Below the pieces are notes generated by a model. It worked only from the letters and a program-made list of their open reading frames with translations, was not told the origin of the DNA and searched no databases. The position numbers and the translations under genes were made by a program. This document shows positions 35,140 to 46,946 of a stretch of 64,000 nucleotides of DNA, in pieces. The DNA is from an uncultured Allomuricauda sp. Its GTDB lineage: Bacteria > Bacteroidota > Bacteroidia > Flavobacteriales > Flavobacteriaceae. The DNA lies in NCBI RefSeq assembly GCF_947499695.1, contig NZ_CANMPQ010000002.1, positions 806,001-870,000 of the forward strand. Direction: 5' to 3'. How positions within the stretch are numbered: position 1 is the stretch's first letter; each line of letters opens with the position of its first letter.

Positions 35140-35763
35140 CTAATCAAAATACACTTCAGCTGTAGAAGATTTGGAAAGTTCGAACAGATGGTTCAATTGA
35201 CTTTCCAAAATTCTTTCTTCTGAAAGTTCGGGGAGATTATCCAAGGCAAAAAAATCAGCTCCCAACATATCAAAACCCGGCTTAAGTTCACCTCCTACTA
35301 TCCTGCAGAAAAAATTCAATTTATAAATATAATAGGGCTCTGGCGGATGCGGATGTACCTGTTTATCATATACCGCGAGGAGCTTTACTACTTCAACCTT
35401 AATTCCAGTCTCTTCCTCTACTTCTTTGATGGCAATTTCTGAAGGAGTACTTCCAATATCTGCCCAACCTCCTGGAATGGTCCATTTACCATCTATACTT
35501 TCTTTCGCCATCAAAATTTCATCCTTTTCATTCAACACAAAACCTCTAACATCAACCTTAGGGGTGGGGTAATCATCTTGAGGGATAAAGAATTCTTCTA
35601 AAGCTTCAATTGATGTATCTCCAATATTGGACATGAGCTTAATGCTAATCTGTTGAAGCTCTTCATACCGTTCTCGGTCATACAAATCTTGAGCATACAC
35701 CAATCCGGTTTCTGAAATTGCCTTTATACGTTTTATGAGGTTGAGTTGTTCTTTTGAATCCAT
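35140..35763 (-). CDS. NUDIX hydrolase with NUDIX_N domain
   Basis: 207 residues: a helical N-terminal domain (about 1-60) of the NUDIX_N type, then a NUDIX box GGWADIGSTPSEIAIKEVEE (about 98-117; here Ser replaces the first Glu and Lys the Arg, as in this subfamily) continuing ETGI. It is likely a nucleoside-diphosphate-sugar or ADP-ribose pyrophosphatase. It sits 8 bases downstream of the ankyrin gene. Confidence 0.86.
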   Translation of the reverse strand: MDSKEQLNLIKRIKAISETGLVYAQDLYDRERYEELQQISIKLMSNIGDTSIEALEEFFIPQDDYPTPKVDVRGFVLNEKDEILMAKESIDGKWTIPGGWADIGSTPSEIAIKEVEEETGIKVEVVKLLAVYDKQVHPHPPEPYYIYKLNFFCRIVGGELKPGFDMLGADFFALDNLPELSEERILESQLNHLFELSKSSTAEVYFD

Positions 35764-35770
35764 TCAGGTC

Positions 35771-36247
35771 TTAGCTTTTCTGCAGCAGTTCTATTAAGGG
35801 TTTTGTTCCTTGCATTTTGGCGTGGTCAAGTGCCGTATTACCTCTTGCATCTTTAATTGAAACATCTGCCTTGCGCTCCAACAATAATTGTGCTATTTCA
35901 ATACGGTTGAAGGTGGTGGCATAGATAAGACAAGTGGCTCCCATCGCATTTATGTGGTTGATGTTGGCACCAGCCTTGATTAAAAGTTCAGCAATAGTTG
36001 TAAACCCTTTAAAACAGACCCCCATTAAAGCGGTATTTCCAGAGCCATCCTCGGCATCAATATTTGGGTTTTTATCCAATAGTAGCGAAGTAATGTCTTT
36101 ATGGTTGTAGTACGTGGCCAAGATTAATGGTGTTGAACCTCTTTCATCTTTAGTTTCCAACAATGTGCTGTCGGATTCTAGTAGTTTTGTTGTGGCTTCT
36201 AGATTACCATTTCTAATTGCATTGAAGAAATCTTCCTTGTTACTCAT
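35771..36247 (-). CDS. Ankyrin-repeat protein encoded beside katG
   Basis: 158 residues made of four to five ankyrin repeats (RGSTPLILATYYNHKDITSLL, GNTALMGVCFKGFTTIAELL, GATCLIYATTFNRIEIAQLL, GNTALDHAKMQGTKPLIELL). Ankyrin proteins next to catalases (AnkB in Pseudomonas, Cj1386 in Campylobacter) help supply heme to or support the catalase; by position this may do the same for KatG. It is separated from katG by an intrinsic terminator. Confidence 0.85.
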   Translation of the reverse strand: MSNKEDFFNAIRNGNLEATTKLLESDSTLLETKDERGSTPLILATYYNHKDITSLLLDKNPNIDAEDGSGNTALMGVCFKGFTTIAELLIKAGANINHINAMGATCLIYATTFNRIEIAQLLLERKADVSIKDARGNTALDHAKMQGTKPLIELLQKS

Positions 36248-36270
36248 AATCTTACGGAAAGTTATAAAAA

Positions 36271-36302
36271 AACTGCCACAACTTTTGAAGGAAGTGGCAG
36301 TT
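36271..36302 (-). terminator. Intrinsic terminator after katG
   Basis: Minus strand AACTGCCAC (36302-36294), 14-base loop, GTGGCAGTT (36279-36271), followed by five more T (36270-36266), so a seven-T run in all. It lies between katG and the ankyrin gene, and so lowers read-through into the latter. Confidence 0.75.
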
Positions 36303-36329
36303 CTTTTACGTTAATTTTCGTTTTCTATT

Positions 36330-38848
<2,519 letters not shown>

Positions 38849-39454
38849 ATGAAAAAACTGATTTTACCCTTAGTGACTTTGCTGCTTTTCAGCTTTAGCA
38901 TGGATACATCCAAACTTTCAGATGAGGATCGCAAGAAGGCGGTTGACCATTTGGAAAATACTCGAGACGAGATGGCTAAAATCCTCAAAGGGCTCTCCGA
39001 GGCACAGCTAAATTTTAAAGCAGAAGAAGATTCCTGGTCTATTGCCGAGTGTGCAGAACATATTGCCATTTCGGAAAATATGATATTTGGGATGCTGCAA
39101 GGGGCTTTGCAAACAGCAGCTGATCCGTCAAAAAGAACGGAAGTAAAGATGTCAGATGAAGAACTTATAGGAATCATTGAGAGCAGAGAACAAAAAGTAA
39201 AGACCGGAGAGCCGTTTGAACCTACCGGAAAATTTGGTAGTCATGAGGCTACGGTGAATGAATTTTTGGCTAAAAGAAACGAGCACATTTCGTATATAAA
39301 AAACACTGAAGATGATCTTAGAAATCACTATGGCCAACTACCTTTTGGTACGGTTGATGGAGTACAGATCTTACTCTTCATGTCCGGACACACGGAACGC
39401 CATTTAGATCAGATGAAAGAAGTAATGGCTCATAAACTTTTCCCCAAGGGGTAG
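38849..39454 (+). CDS. Secreted DinB-superfamily protein
   Basis: 201 residues with a signal peptide (KLILPLVTLLLFSFSMD), then a four-helix DinB bundle: RDEMAKILKGLSEAQLNF, WSIAECAEHIAISENM (first His ligand region) and MSGHTERHLDQMKEVM with the His pair, so a metal site is likely. Such secreted DinB proteins lack a defined substrate; thiol transfer is known for cytosolic relatives. It is followed by a strong terminator. Confidence 0.85.
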   Translation: MKKLILPLVTLLLFSFSMDTSKLSDEDRKKAVDHLENTRDEMAKILKGLSEAQLNFKAEEDSWSIAECAEHIAISENMIFGMLQGALQTAADPSKRTEVKMSDEELIGIIESREQKVKTGEPFEPTGKFGSHEATVNEFLAKRNEHISYIKNTEDDLRNHYGQLPFGTVDGVQILLFMSGHTERHLDQMKEVMAHKLFPKG

Positions 39455-39479
39455 TGAAATCACCTTTTAAAACATAATT

Positions 39480-39516
39480 AAAGTAAACTCTTTTCAATTT
39501 GGGAAGAGTTTACTTT
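39480..39516 (+). terminator. Strong intrinsic terminator
   Basis: AAAGTAAACTCTT (39480-39492), 11-base loop, AAGAGTTTACTTT (39504-39516) and a further T-run. It ends the DinB-like gene. Confidence 0.85.
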
Positions 39517-39591
39517 TTTTATGCCAGCCAGTGACGTTTATATCTTTTAATTTTCTTGGCTAACTTAGCGGAAATTGAAATAAATCGTTTC

Positions 39592-40032
39592 ATGGAAAAG
39601 AAAGTGAAAAACGTTTTTGTAAAGGGACCGATTGGACCATCCTTTATAGCTGATTCCATTGCAAAACATCAATCCAAGACTCAAATTGGCGCTCATGACA
39701 TCTTTTTAGGACAGGTACGTGCCGATGAAATAGAAGGGAAGACGGTTGGAGCTATTGAGTATACTGCTTATGAAGACATGGCAAACCTGAAATTCCATGA
39801 GATTCGGGAAAATACCTTTTCAAAATTCGACATCACATGCATGCATGTCTATCATAGTCTTGGGAAAGTTGGTGTTGGTGAAATTTGTCTGTTCGTTTTT
39901 GTTTCATCTCCACATCGAAGGACAGCTTTTGAGGCACTAGAATCTGTGGTTGAAGAAATTAAAGTGCAAGTCCCTGTTTTTGGAAAGGAATTGTTTGAAG
40001 ACGATTCTTATCAATGGAAAGTAAATACCTAA
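39592..40032 (+). CDS. moaE: Molybdopterin synthase catalytic subunit
   Basis: 146 residues of MoaE: GAHDIFLGQVRADEIEGKTV, IEYTAYEDMANLKFHEIREN, VYHSLGKVGVGEICLFVFVS, and the Lys in VPVFGKELFEDDSYQWK. It transfers sulfur from MoaD thiocarboxylate to cPMP to form molybdopterin. ATG at 39592 preferred; the upstream 12 codons (MANLAEIEINRF) are not family sequence. It is 3 bases before moaC. Confidence 0.9.
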   Translation: MEKKVKNVFVKGPIGPSFIADSIAKHQSKTQIGAHDIFLGQVRADEIEGKTVGAIEYTAYEDMANLKFHEIRENTFSKFDITCMHVYHSLGKVGVGEICLFVFVSSPHRRTAFEALESVVEEIKVQVPVFGKELFEDDSYQWKVNT

Positions 40033-40035
40033 GCT

Positions 40036-40464
40036 ATGGTTGATATCACACAAAAACAATCCACGCATAGAACTGCAATTGCACAGGCCGTTGTAAAAGT
40101 AAGTGCAAAAGAAACCATTTCTGCAATAAAAGAAGGAACGGTTCCTAAAGGAGATGTGTTTGCCATGAGCAAAGCTGCTGGTTTTCTTGGTGTAAAAAAA
40201 ACGGCCGATTTACTTCCTGACTGTCACCCATTACCTATAGAATTTTGTGCTATCGATTATGAAATCGAAAATCTAGATATTATTGTAAAGGTCGAGGTGA
40301 AAACCAATTACAAAACAGGGGTTGAAGTCGAGGCGATGCATGGAGCAAGTGTAGTTGCCCTTAATATGTATGACATGCTTAAGCCGATTGACAAGGGGGT
40401 AGAAATACATCACATTAAATTATTGAAAAAAACCGGAGGCAAATCCGACATAAATCGAACATAG
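40036..40464 (+). CDS. moaC: Cyclic pyranopterin monophosphate synthase
   Basis: 142 residues of MoaC without extra domains: MVDITQKQSTHRTAIAQAVV, the active-site CHPL with ADLLPDCHPLPIEFCAI, EVEAMHGASVVALNMYDMLK, and the terminal LLKKTGGKS motif. It makes cPMP from 3',8-cyclo-GTP. The rest of the Moco genes are not in the window; the 2Fe-2S subunit at 62221 is a likely part of a Moco enzyme. Confidence 0.92.
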   Translation: MVDITQKQSTHRTAIAQAVVKVSAKETISAIKEGTVPKGDVFAMSKAAGFLGVKKTADLLPDCHPLPIEFCAIDYEIENLDIIVKVEVKTNYKTGVEVEAMHGASVVALNMYDMLKPIDKGVEIHHIKLLKKTGGKSDINRT

Positions 40465-40471
40465 ACAGTGC

Positions 40472-41419
40472 CTATTTCGACTTCTTTAGGTTTTTCAACA
40501 TTTCTTCAGTAGTGCCGTTCAAATCAAATTGAGGTTTCCAGTTCCAGTCGTTTTTGGCTGGTGAATCATCTATGCTGCTTGGCCATGAATCAGCAATATC
40601 TTGTCTAAAATCAGGGTTGTAAGTGACTTTGAAATTTGGGATATGGGATTGAATGCTTTCAGCAATTTCCTTTGGACTAAAACTCATGCTCCCCAAATTA
40701 TAGGAAGACCTCACCTTTAAACTCTCCCCAGGGCTTTCCATCAAGCTAATGGTGGCTCTGATGGCGTCGTCCATATACATCATTGGTAGTTTGGTGTCCT
40801 TGTTAAGAAAACAATCGTAAGTCCCTTCTTCCAAGGCTTTATGATAGATTTCCACTGCATAGTCGGTTGTGCCTCCGCCAGGCATGGTTTTCCAACTGAT
40901 CAACCCTGGATAGCGAACACTTCGCACATCCACACCATATTTGTTGTAATAATATTCGCACCAGCGCTCCCCCGATTGTTTGCTTATGCCATATACGGTG
41001 CTAGGCTCCATGACCACGTTCTGCGCGGTGTTTTCCTTAGGAGTGTTTGGACCAAAAACCGCAATGCTAGAAGGCCAAAAAATCTTGCTTATTTTTTTCT
41101 CTTTGGCCAAATTGAGCACGTTAAAAAGGGAATTCATATTTAAATTCCATGCTCGCATTGGAAACTTTTCTGCGGTGGCGCTCAACATGGCTGCCATTAA
41201 ATAGACCTCATCAATTTCATAATGCATTACAACATCTTCAATAGCCTCATAATTAGTGGCATCCAATATTTCAAAAGGACCTGTTGCCATAAGTGAATCT
41301 GTTCCTTCCCTAATGTCACTTGCAATGACCGTTTCAGCACCATATTTGGCCCTTAGCTCCATGGTGAGTTCTGTACCTATTTGGCCGCATGCACCAAGAA
41401 TTAGAATGGGTTTTTGCAT
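40472..41419 (-). CDS. L-threonine 3-dehydrogenase, SDR/epimerase type
   Basis: 315 residues of the extended-SDR threonine dehydrogenase found in Bacteroidota: the NAD motif GACGQIG (9-15), the SSIAVFGP segment with the catalytic Ser region, and the YGISK motif (Tyr and Lys). It oxidises L-Thr to 2-amino-3-oxobutyrate with NAD, feeding glycine and acetyl-CoA. Relatives include the Flavobacterium frigidimaris enzyme. It converges with moaC. Confidence 0.9.
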   Translation of the reverse strand: MQKPILILGACGQIGTELTMELRAKYGAETVIASDIREGTDSLMATGPFEILDATNYEAIEDVVMHYEIDEVYLMAAMLSATAEKFPMRAWNLNMNSLFNVLNLAKEKKISKIFWPSSIAVFGPNTPKENTAQNVVMEPSTVYGISKQSGERWCEYYYNKYGVDVRSVRYPGLISWKTMPGGGTTDYAVEIYHKALEEGTYDCFLNKDTKLPMMYMDDAIRATISLMESPGESLKVRSSYNLGSMSFSPKEIAESIQSHIPNFKVTYNPDFRQDIADSWPSSIDDSPAKNDWNWKPQFDLNGTTEEMLKNLKKSK

Positions 41420-41483
41420 TTAAATTGAAGTTAATTGTATCAGGCCGCTAAGATAGCCTTTATTAAAATTTGTACATTCGCTT

Positions 41484-41981
41484 ATGCGAAAATTGTCTTA
41501 TTGTATTGCCGTTCTTTTGTTGTTGACGGCATGTAAAAATAATAATGTAGCTCCCGACGAGACACAGGACGAAGACTTGGCATTTAACTATCAAAAAATG
41601 CCCAAGAAACTTGATTTAAATCCAGAGGCAACAGAACTCGTGGGAGATTGGGTTGAGTTTAAGACCCTGTCCAGCAGTTTTGATGTATTGTACAAAGCAA
41701 GAAACAATGAGGATTTAATTTTGGCCATTGATGACCTTATCGAAAAAGAAAAGTTGTTGGCGGAGTCTACGTACCCCGGAGTACTTGATGATTTTCAGAT
41801 AAAAAGCAGGCAACGAGTACTTAAAACATACTTTTTGAAAGTAAAGGCCAGTATTTTGAACAATCAGGATGCCACCGAGCCAACCATAGAAATGTTGCAA
41901 GCGTACAATGCCTTTCGCAAGCAATTTAATGTGGTCTTGAACAGTCAGTTGGACGAAAAACTAATTTTGGATGAAGAATAA
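41484..41981 (+). CDS. Lipoprotein of unknown function
   Basis: 165 residues: lipoprotein signal (CIAVLLLLTAC), then an acidic, helical mature part (LDLNPEATELVGDWVEFKTL ... IDDLIEKEKLL). No catalytic motif. It overlaps the next gene by 11 bases, so the two are co-translated. Confidence 0.6.
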   Translation: MRKLSYCIAVLLLLTACKNNNVAPDETQDEDLAFNYQKMPKKLDLNPEATELVGDWVEFKTLSSSFDVLYKARNNEDLILAIDDLIEKEKLLAESTYPGVLDDFQIKSRQRVLKTYFLKVKASILNNQDATEPTIEMLQAYNAFRKQFNVVLNSQLDEKLILDEE

Positions 41982-42471
41982 ATTCTTATTGTGGTCTTTG
42001 CTTACGTTTTGCCTTGCGTTGAGCGCTCAGGAGAGTGAAAAGAACATCATAGACAAGTTATTGGATGATTGGCACATGGCGGCCTCCAATGCTGATTTCG
42101 ATTCCTATTTTGGAAAGATGACCACCGATGCTGTTTTTATTGGCACTGATGCCACTGAGAATTGGCAAAACAAAGCCTTTAAAGCCTTCTCAAAACCCTA
42201 TTTTGATCGAGGAAAGGCCTGGAGCTTCAATGCTGTGGAGCGAAACATCTATTTGAACGAAACAAAAGACTTTGGTTGGTTCGACGAATTGCTCGATACT
42301 CAAATGAAATTATGCAGAGGGTCTGGAGTGGTCAAAAAAGAAAATGGGCAATGGAAAATTGCCCATTATGTACTTTCAATTGCTGTTCCCAACGAAAATG
42401 TTGGAGAGCTTATTCAACTTAAAAAGGAAAAAGACAGCCTTTTACTGATTGACCTTAAAAAGAAGAATTAA
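41971..42471 (+). CDS. Secreted SnoaL-like/NTF2-like protein
   Basis: 166 residues with a signal peptide (KFLLWSLLTFCLALSAQ), then a SnoaL_3-type domain: DKLLDDWHMAASNADFDSYF, MTTDAVFIGTDATENWQNKA, and RGSGVVKKENGQWKIAHYV as the C-terminal strands. It is similar in fold but not a near copy of the two island NTF2-like proteins. It overlaps the lipoprotein gene upstream. Confidence 0.78.
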   Translation: MKNKFLLWSLLTFCLALSAQESEKNIIDKLLDDWHMAASNADFDSYFGKMTTDAVFIGTDATENWQNKAFKAFSKPYFDRGKAWSFNAVERNIYLNETKDFGWFDELLDTQMKLCRGSGVVKKENGQWKIAHYVLSIAVPNENVGELIQLKKEKDSLLLIDLKKKN

Positions 42472-43169
42472 TTTTTGTTTTCCCCTTCAGGCTGTTGCTT
42501 GCGCGACTCCAATGCCTGTCTGCTTAAACTTGCCAAATTAAAATTGGGGTCAATCTTAAGCGCTTCATCAATAGAGGCAATTGCCGTATCGATATTATTT
42601 TTGTCCTTGTTGAAGATGACCAAACCTTTTAGGTGGTGAAAAGCCGCTTTCAAAGGAACCTCATAAGGTTGTTGTCTTTCGTAGAAAGCATATTTCTGAT
42701 CGTCCTTGGCATTGACTATGCCATATTCAATATTGGTCGATGCGCCATCATTATCTCCAACTTGAATTTTAAGATCGGCCAACTCATAAGCCAAATAAGC
42801 CGAAGGGCTTCTTGAGAAAAGCACTTCAAAATGCTCTAACGCCCTTTTGGGCTGATTCAAGGCCTTTAATGATACCGCTTTTACTTGAACCGCTAAATCC
42901 GAATCATCAACTTTCTTCTCAATACCAATGGTATTCAATGCTTGAAGGTGCTGACTGTTGTTCATATAAACAAAAGCCAATGTATCTCTACGTGCCGTGG
43001 AAGGTGAAAGCACATTCAAATGCGTTAATGCATTGATAACCCCACTAATATCTCCCTGTAACCGCATCTCATTATAAAAAGCTTCATAGTGCTTGGTGAG
43101 TTCCGTATTACTTTGTGAAATCCCGTTAAATCCTATGAATAAAAGTATCAGTACCGCAAATTTTCTCAT
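42468..43169 (-). CDS. Secreted TPR-like protein
   Basis: 233 residues: signal peptide (MRKFAVLILLFIGFNGISQ), then TPR-like helix pairs (STARRDTLAFVYMNNSQHLQ, LKALNQPKRALEHFEVLFS, AIASIDEALKIDPNFNLASL). Likely a periplasmic scaffold. The tail ends ESRKQQPEGENKN. It is convergent, with a 4-base overlap, to the SnoaL gene. Confidence 0.75.
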   Translation of the reverse strand: MRKFAVLILLFIGFNGISQSNTELTKHYEAFYNEMRLQGDISGVINALTHLNVLSPSTARRDTLAFVYMNNSQHLQALNTIGIEKKVDDSDLAVQVKAVSLKALNQPKRALEHFEVLFSRSPSAYLAYELADLKIQVGDNDGASTNIEYGIVNAKDDQKYAFYERQQPYEVPLKAAFHHLKGLVIFNKDKNNIDTAIASIDEALKIDPNFNLASLSRQALESRKQQPEGENKN

Positions 43170-43269
43170 CTCTCATGTTTTTTGGTGCGCCAAAACTAAA
43201 AAAATAATTGGTATTAAGCTGTTAAAGAATACTATATGAATTGAGAAAAGTGAAATGGGGTTTGCTAAG

Positions 43270-44079
43270 TCAGGAAATTACGGTGGTGTTGAAGCTATGT
43301 GATCTATCCGTAAAGTTTTTGCTTGTAATAATTTTGTTCAGTTTGGAAGGAGGACTTTTTGAATAATCAGGTGGTGGAATACCCATTTTTAAGGCCTCAT
43401 TCGTATAAAATTCCTTTTTTGTTGGATGAAGTGGATACACTCCATTAAAGATTTCACCCCAATAATTATGTTCTAGAATGGTACAGACCATGTGGATGCA
43501 ATCCTCCAAATGAATAAGGTTAATAGGGTCGTTTCCATTGGTGAGGTTTTGCCTTTTGGATAACATGGTCACTGGATGACGATTAGGACCGATCAATCCT
43601 CCGAAACGAATAATAGTAGATTGGAGTTCATTATCTTGGATGAAGAGCTGCTCTGAAGCCAGCAATTGTTTTCCTGATTCGGTAACAGGTTTTGGGATGG
43701 AAACTTCCGTCACTTCCCCATCAATGTCTCCGTAAACTGCTGTACTACTGATAAAAAGGATATGGGAAACTGAACTTTTTTTTATTTCGGAATATAAAAG
43801 CTTCATTTTTTCAAAGAAACTTTCGGAATTTCCGCTTCGCAATTTTGGCGGTACGTTGAGAATCAGAAAGTCAATTTGCTCCAAGAAATCTTGAATATCT
43901 CCTTTTATAGTTTTGGCCGACAATGAAATCTCATGTGGCGCAATACCTGCATCTTTTAAAATTTTGAGTTTTTCTTGTGAAGTGGTGGTCCCATGGACGA
44001 CATTCGAAGAGGCCACCAACTGCTTTGCAAGAGGTAGGCCAAGCCATCCACTGCCCATAACACCTATCTTTTTACTCAA
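43270..44079 (-). CDS. NAD(P)-binding sugar-epimerase-like protein (YeeZ type)
   Basis: 269 residues with a dinucleotide motif GVMGSGWLGLPLA (6-18), the active-site-like SSTAVYGD, and IIRFGGLIGPNRHP. It follows the YeeZ-type atypical SDR layout, which keeps Rossmann residues but loses the YxxxK pair. Activity unknown. It overlaps the M28 gene by 8 bases. Confidence 0.8.
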   Translation of the reverse strand: MSKKIGVMGSGWLGLPLAKQLVASSNVVHGTTTSQEKLKILKDAGIAPHEISLSAKTIKGDIQDFLEQIDFLILNVPPKLRSGNSESFFEKMKLLYSEIKKSSVSHILFISSTAVYGDIDGEVTEVSIPKPVTESGKQLLASEQLFIQDNELQSTIIRFGGLIGPNRHPVTMLSKRQNLTNGNDPINLIHLEDCIHMVCTILEHNYWGEIFNGVYPLHPTKKEFYTNEALKMGIPPPDYSKSPPSKLNKIITSKNFTDRSHSFNTTVIS

Positions 44080-46351
44080 ACCGCAACGTTTTGGTCACCA
44101 TGATTGCATCATTGAGAACGAAAGGCATGGGAATGCTTGTTTCTGGACGTTTTGGAACCGTAAAATTTGGATTGCTAAGCAAATCATTCGATGATTCATA
44201 AAATGTAAGTTCCAAAACAGAATCCTTGGGAAAGCTCAATTCAAGTTCGGTATAATCATTATTGCTAATGTAGTGTGTCAACAATTTCTTTCCTCTCCTT
44301 TTCAAGAAATTTTCAGATAACGCGACCTTGTTTACCACTGCTGTGTTGAATTGAACAGGATTGGCATAAATGTCCAGTCGATTCACATTCCTTTTTGGGG
44401 TCACACATAATTCGATTGTACGATTATTACCGACTACAGTATCCTTCACCGTATCAATCCAAGGAATTGCTATATCTTTTTTTGGCGCTTTGGCAGTGTA
44501 GGTAAATCCTGAACCATATTTACTAGCAAGGGTTTTAAATCCTTCCGACTTGGAAATTTCCGCTTTGTCATTCAAAAATTGGTTGTTCCAACCAATCAAC
44601 TGGTTATCATAAGTGGCCCAAACAGCACTATCGTTATCGGCGTCATAAACATAAAGCAGGCTACTGGGTTTTGGTCTTTTTTCATTGAACTCAGATTTGA
44701 CATGGGAAGCAACACTGAATACAAAGAACAGGAACAAGGATAGATACGCCAATCGATTCCTGCTTTTAGATTGACCAAAAAATGGAAGTACCAATAGAAA
44801 GAGAAGCGTGGTGAAAACCGTTGCAGCTACCATCATTTTTAACCCTAGTCCCACCGGGAACATTTTGATAAAGGGAGCGTAAATAAAAATTGCTGGAAGG
44901 GCTAAAAACGCCAGTAAATAAGGATTTGGTTCTTCTTGGTTAATGGAAACCATAAGAGCAACCAACAGGCCGAAAAGTGGCACAATAAAAAAGCTCGCAC
45001 CTTGAAGGTAGACGGACACCAATGCGCAAATAAGTAGCCAAATAAAGGCTGGGCCTATCAGAAGATCGGGCAAACTGATTTTTCGGAACTTGTGATAAAA
45101 CCAAAAACAGATGGCCAATGACAGCATGGCAAAAGACATGATATACAGATGCCCATTGTAGGTGAACCCATGAAGCATATCCTGAAAACCAGGATACCAC
45201 CATTTTATAACCGTCCAACCAAAATACCCTATCAGACCATTTATTATAAGGGAAAACAGAAGCGGTAAAAAGCCTTGAAATATGCCTTTTGCGCTTAATT
45301 TCTGTCTTTTTAGGCCTAAAATAAATAAAACAACGAATGCTATAAGAGCTATGAAGAACATGGGCCATATCCAGCCAAAAGGATACGAAACCAGCCTGAA
45401 ATATGGAAGGTTAAAATAGATGTAATCTTCGCTTGTTTTTAAATTGCTGAGGGCCACATCACTAAAATGCCCAAGCAAGGGCATTAAATAGCTACCCTGA
45501 TGTGCCAAGGTGTTTTTGTCCAAGCGTTCATAGCTGTCCAGAACGGTATGATAATCATAATGGTCATCAATAAAGGCAAAATTGAACCCCTCGATATCAC
45601 CATCTTCCCGGAACACGGTAAGGTCGGTATCATTGGGTAACATTTTATAAATGCTGTAGGCCAAAGAATTTGCTACTGGATATTCTGGATTTGCTGCTGT
45701 AAACTCCTTAATCAATGTTCCGTTACCCTGGTTTGTTTCAATAAGCATGTAACTAGGGCCGCCACTTCCTCTTGCTTCAAAATTCAGAACCAATCCAACC
45801 TCTTTGGCCCACGGGTGATTGTTTACAAACAAATCGGCTCCGTTCAAGCCCAATTCCTCTGCATCTGAAATGAGAATAATGATATCATTTTTTGGAGTCT
45901 TATTTTTCGCTAAAAAGACACGAATCCCTTCCAATATTGTTGCAACTCCGCTTCCCGCATCACTAGCTCCGAGTGAGGAATGCGGACTACTGTCGTAATG
46001 CGACAGTAAAAGCAACGCTTTGCCATTGCCAGAACCTTTAATTCGAGCCAAAATATTGGTTGCCTTACTTAAATTAGCCCAATCCCCTGCGGTATAACCC
46101 TCTTGCAATGTTGCCTCGAGCCCTAGCTTTTTAAGTTCTGAAATAATATAACTTCTAACATTTGCATGGCCTGGGAAACCAACTGCGTGTGGTTCTTTGG
46201 ATAGATTTTTTACGTGGATCAAAGCTCTATCCGTCGAAAATGTGGTAGGTGACGCATCCAAATCACCTTTATACGAAGGTAACAAGGATTTGTAGCTCCA
46301 ATAAACGGCCAATAAAAGAAAAAGAAAGGCAAGTGTTCGGGAAAGTTTCAT
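44072..46351 (-). CDS. Membrane M28-family aminopeptidase with nine-helix C-terminus
   Basis: 759 residues: an N-terminal anchor (about 7-23), then an M28 zinc peptidase domain (about 45-310) with metal residues in LLLLSHYDSSPHSSLGASDAG and ISDAEELGLNGADLF, then eight to nine hydrophobic helices (about 320-560), then a beta-rich periplasmic tail. It has the plan of ERMP1/FXNA-like peptidases. The active site faces the periplasm; it is likely an exopeptidase. Confidence 0.88.
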   Translation of the reverse strand: MKLSRTLAFLFLLLAVYWSYKSLLPSYKGDLDASPTTFSTDRALIHVKNLSKEPHAVGFPGHANVRSYIISELKKLGLEATLQEGYTAGDWANLSKATNILARIKGSGNGKALLLLSHYDSSPHSSLGASDAGSGVATILEGIRVFLAKNKTPKNDIIILISDAEELGLNGADLFVNNHPWAKEVGLVLNFEARGSGGPSYMLIETNQGNGTLIKEFTAANPEYPVANSLAYSIYKMLPNDTDLTVFREDGDIEGFNFAFIDDHYDYHTVLDSYERLDKNTLAHQGSYLMPLLGHFSDVALSNLKTSEDYIYFNLPYFRLVSYPFGWIWPMFFIALIAFVVLFILGLKRQKLSAKGIFQGFLPLLFSLIINGLIGYFGWTVIKWWYPGFQDMLHGFTYNGHLYIMSFAMLSLAICFWFYHKFRKISLPDLLIGPAFIWLLICALVSVYLQGASFFIVPLFGLLVALMVSINQEEPNPYLLAFLALPAIFIYAPFIKMFPVGLGLKMMVAATVFTTLLFLLVLPFFGQSKSRNRLAYLSLFLFFVFSVASHVKSEFNEKRPKPSSLLYVYDADNDSAVWATYDNQLIGWNNQFLNDKAEISKSEGFKTLASKYGSGFTYTAKAPKKDIAIPWIDTVKDTVVGNNRTIELCVTPKRNVNRLDIYANPVQFNTAVVNKVALSENFLKRRGKKLLTHYISNNDYTELELSFPKDSVLELTFYESSNDLLSNPNFTVPKRPETSIPMPFVLNDAIMVTKTLRFE

Positions 46352-46472
46352 GGTTTATCAAGTTGACACATAAAAATATGAAATTATGAAAGGTTTGTGC
46401 ATTTGAGCTTAAAAATTTAAATAATTCGAAGAAAAATCCTATATTTAATATTCAACCTTAAAAATCAACACT

Positions 46473-46943
46473 ATGGCAATCAAGAGTTTTCAGGGTGTTC
46501 GAGCAAAGGATTCCTCAAAAAAAGAATATAACGCCCCTATATTAGTTGAGGACTATATGACCAAGAAATTGGTGACTTTCGCTCCTGAACAATCGATTTT
46601 GGAAGTTATGGAAGCTTTTGCCAAACACCACATTTCTGGTGGTCCTGTAATGGATGAGAGCGGTTTCTTGGTTGGAATCATTTCTGAGGCGGATTGCATG
46701 AAGCAAATTTCCGAAAGTCGATATTTCAATCAACCTATATTGGATAAAAGTGTGGAGCGCTTTATGACCAAAAATGTGCAGACCATTCCACATGACATGA
46801 GCATTTTTGATGCTGCAGGGGTCTTTGACAAACATAATAGACGTCGCTTACCGGTCATGAAAAATGACATTCTGGTCGGACAAATAAGCCGCAAAGATAT
46901 TGTTGTTGCTGCTTTGAAACTGAGTTCGCAGAACTGGAAGTAG
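46473..46943 (+). CDS. Tandem CBS-domain protein
   Basis: 156 residues, two CBS domains only (YMTKKLVTFAPEQSILEVME about 27-80, and FMTKNVQTIPHDMSIFDAAG about 95-150). They form a disc that binds adenine nucleotides. No output domain, so the partner is elsewhere. Good candidate regulator of a membrane or metabolic protein. Confidence 0.9.
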   Translation: MAIKSFQGVRAKDSSKKEYNAPILVEDYMTKKLVTFAPEQSILEVMEAFAKHHISGGPVMDESGFLVGIISEADCMKQISESRYFNQPILDKSVERFMTKNVQTIPHDMSIFDAAGVFDKHNRRRLPVMKNDILVGQISRKDIVVAALKLSSQNWK

Positions 46944-46946
46944 GTT

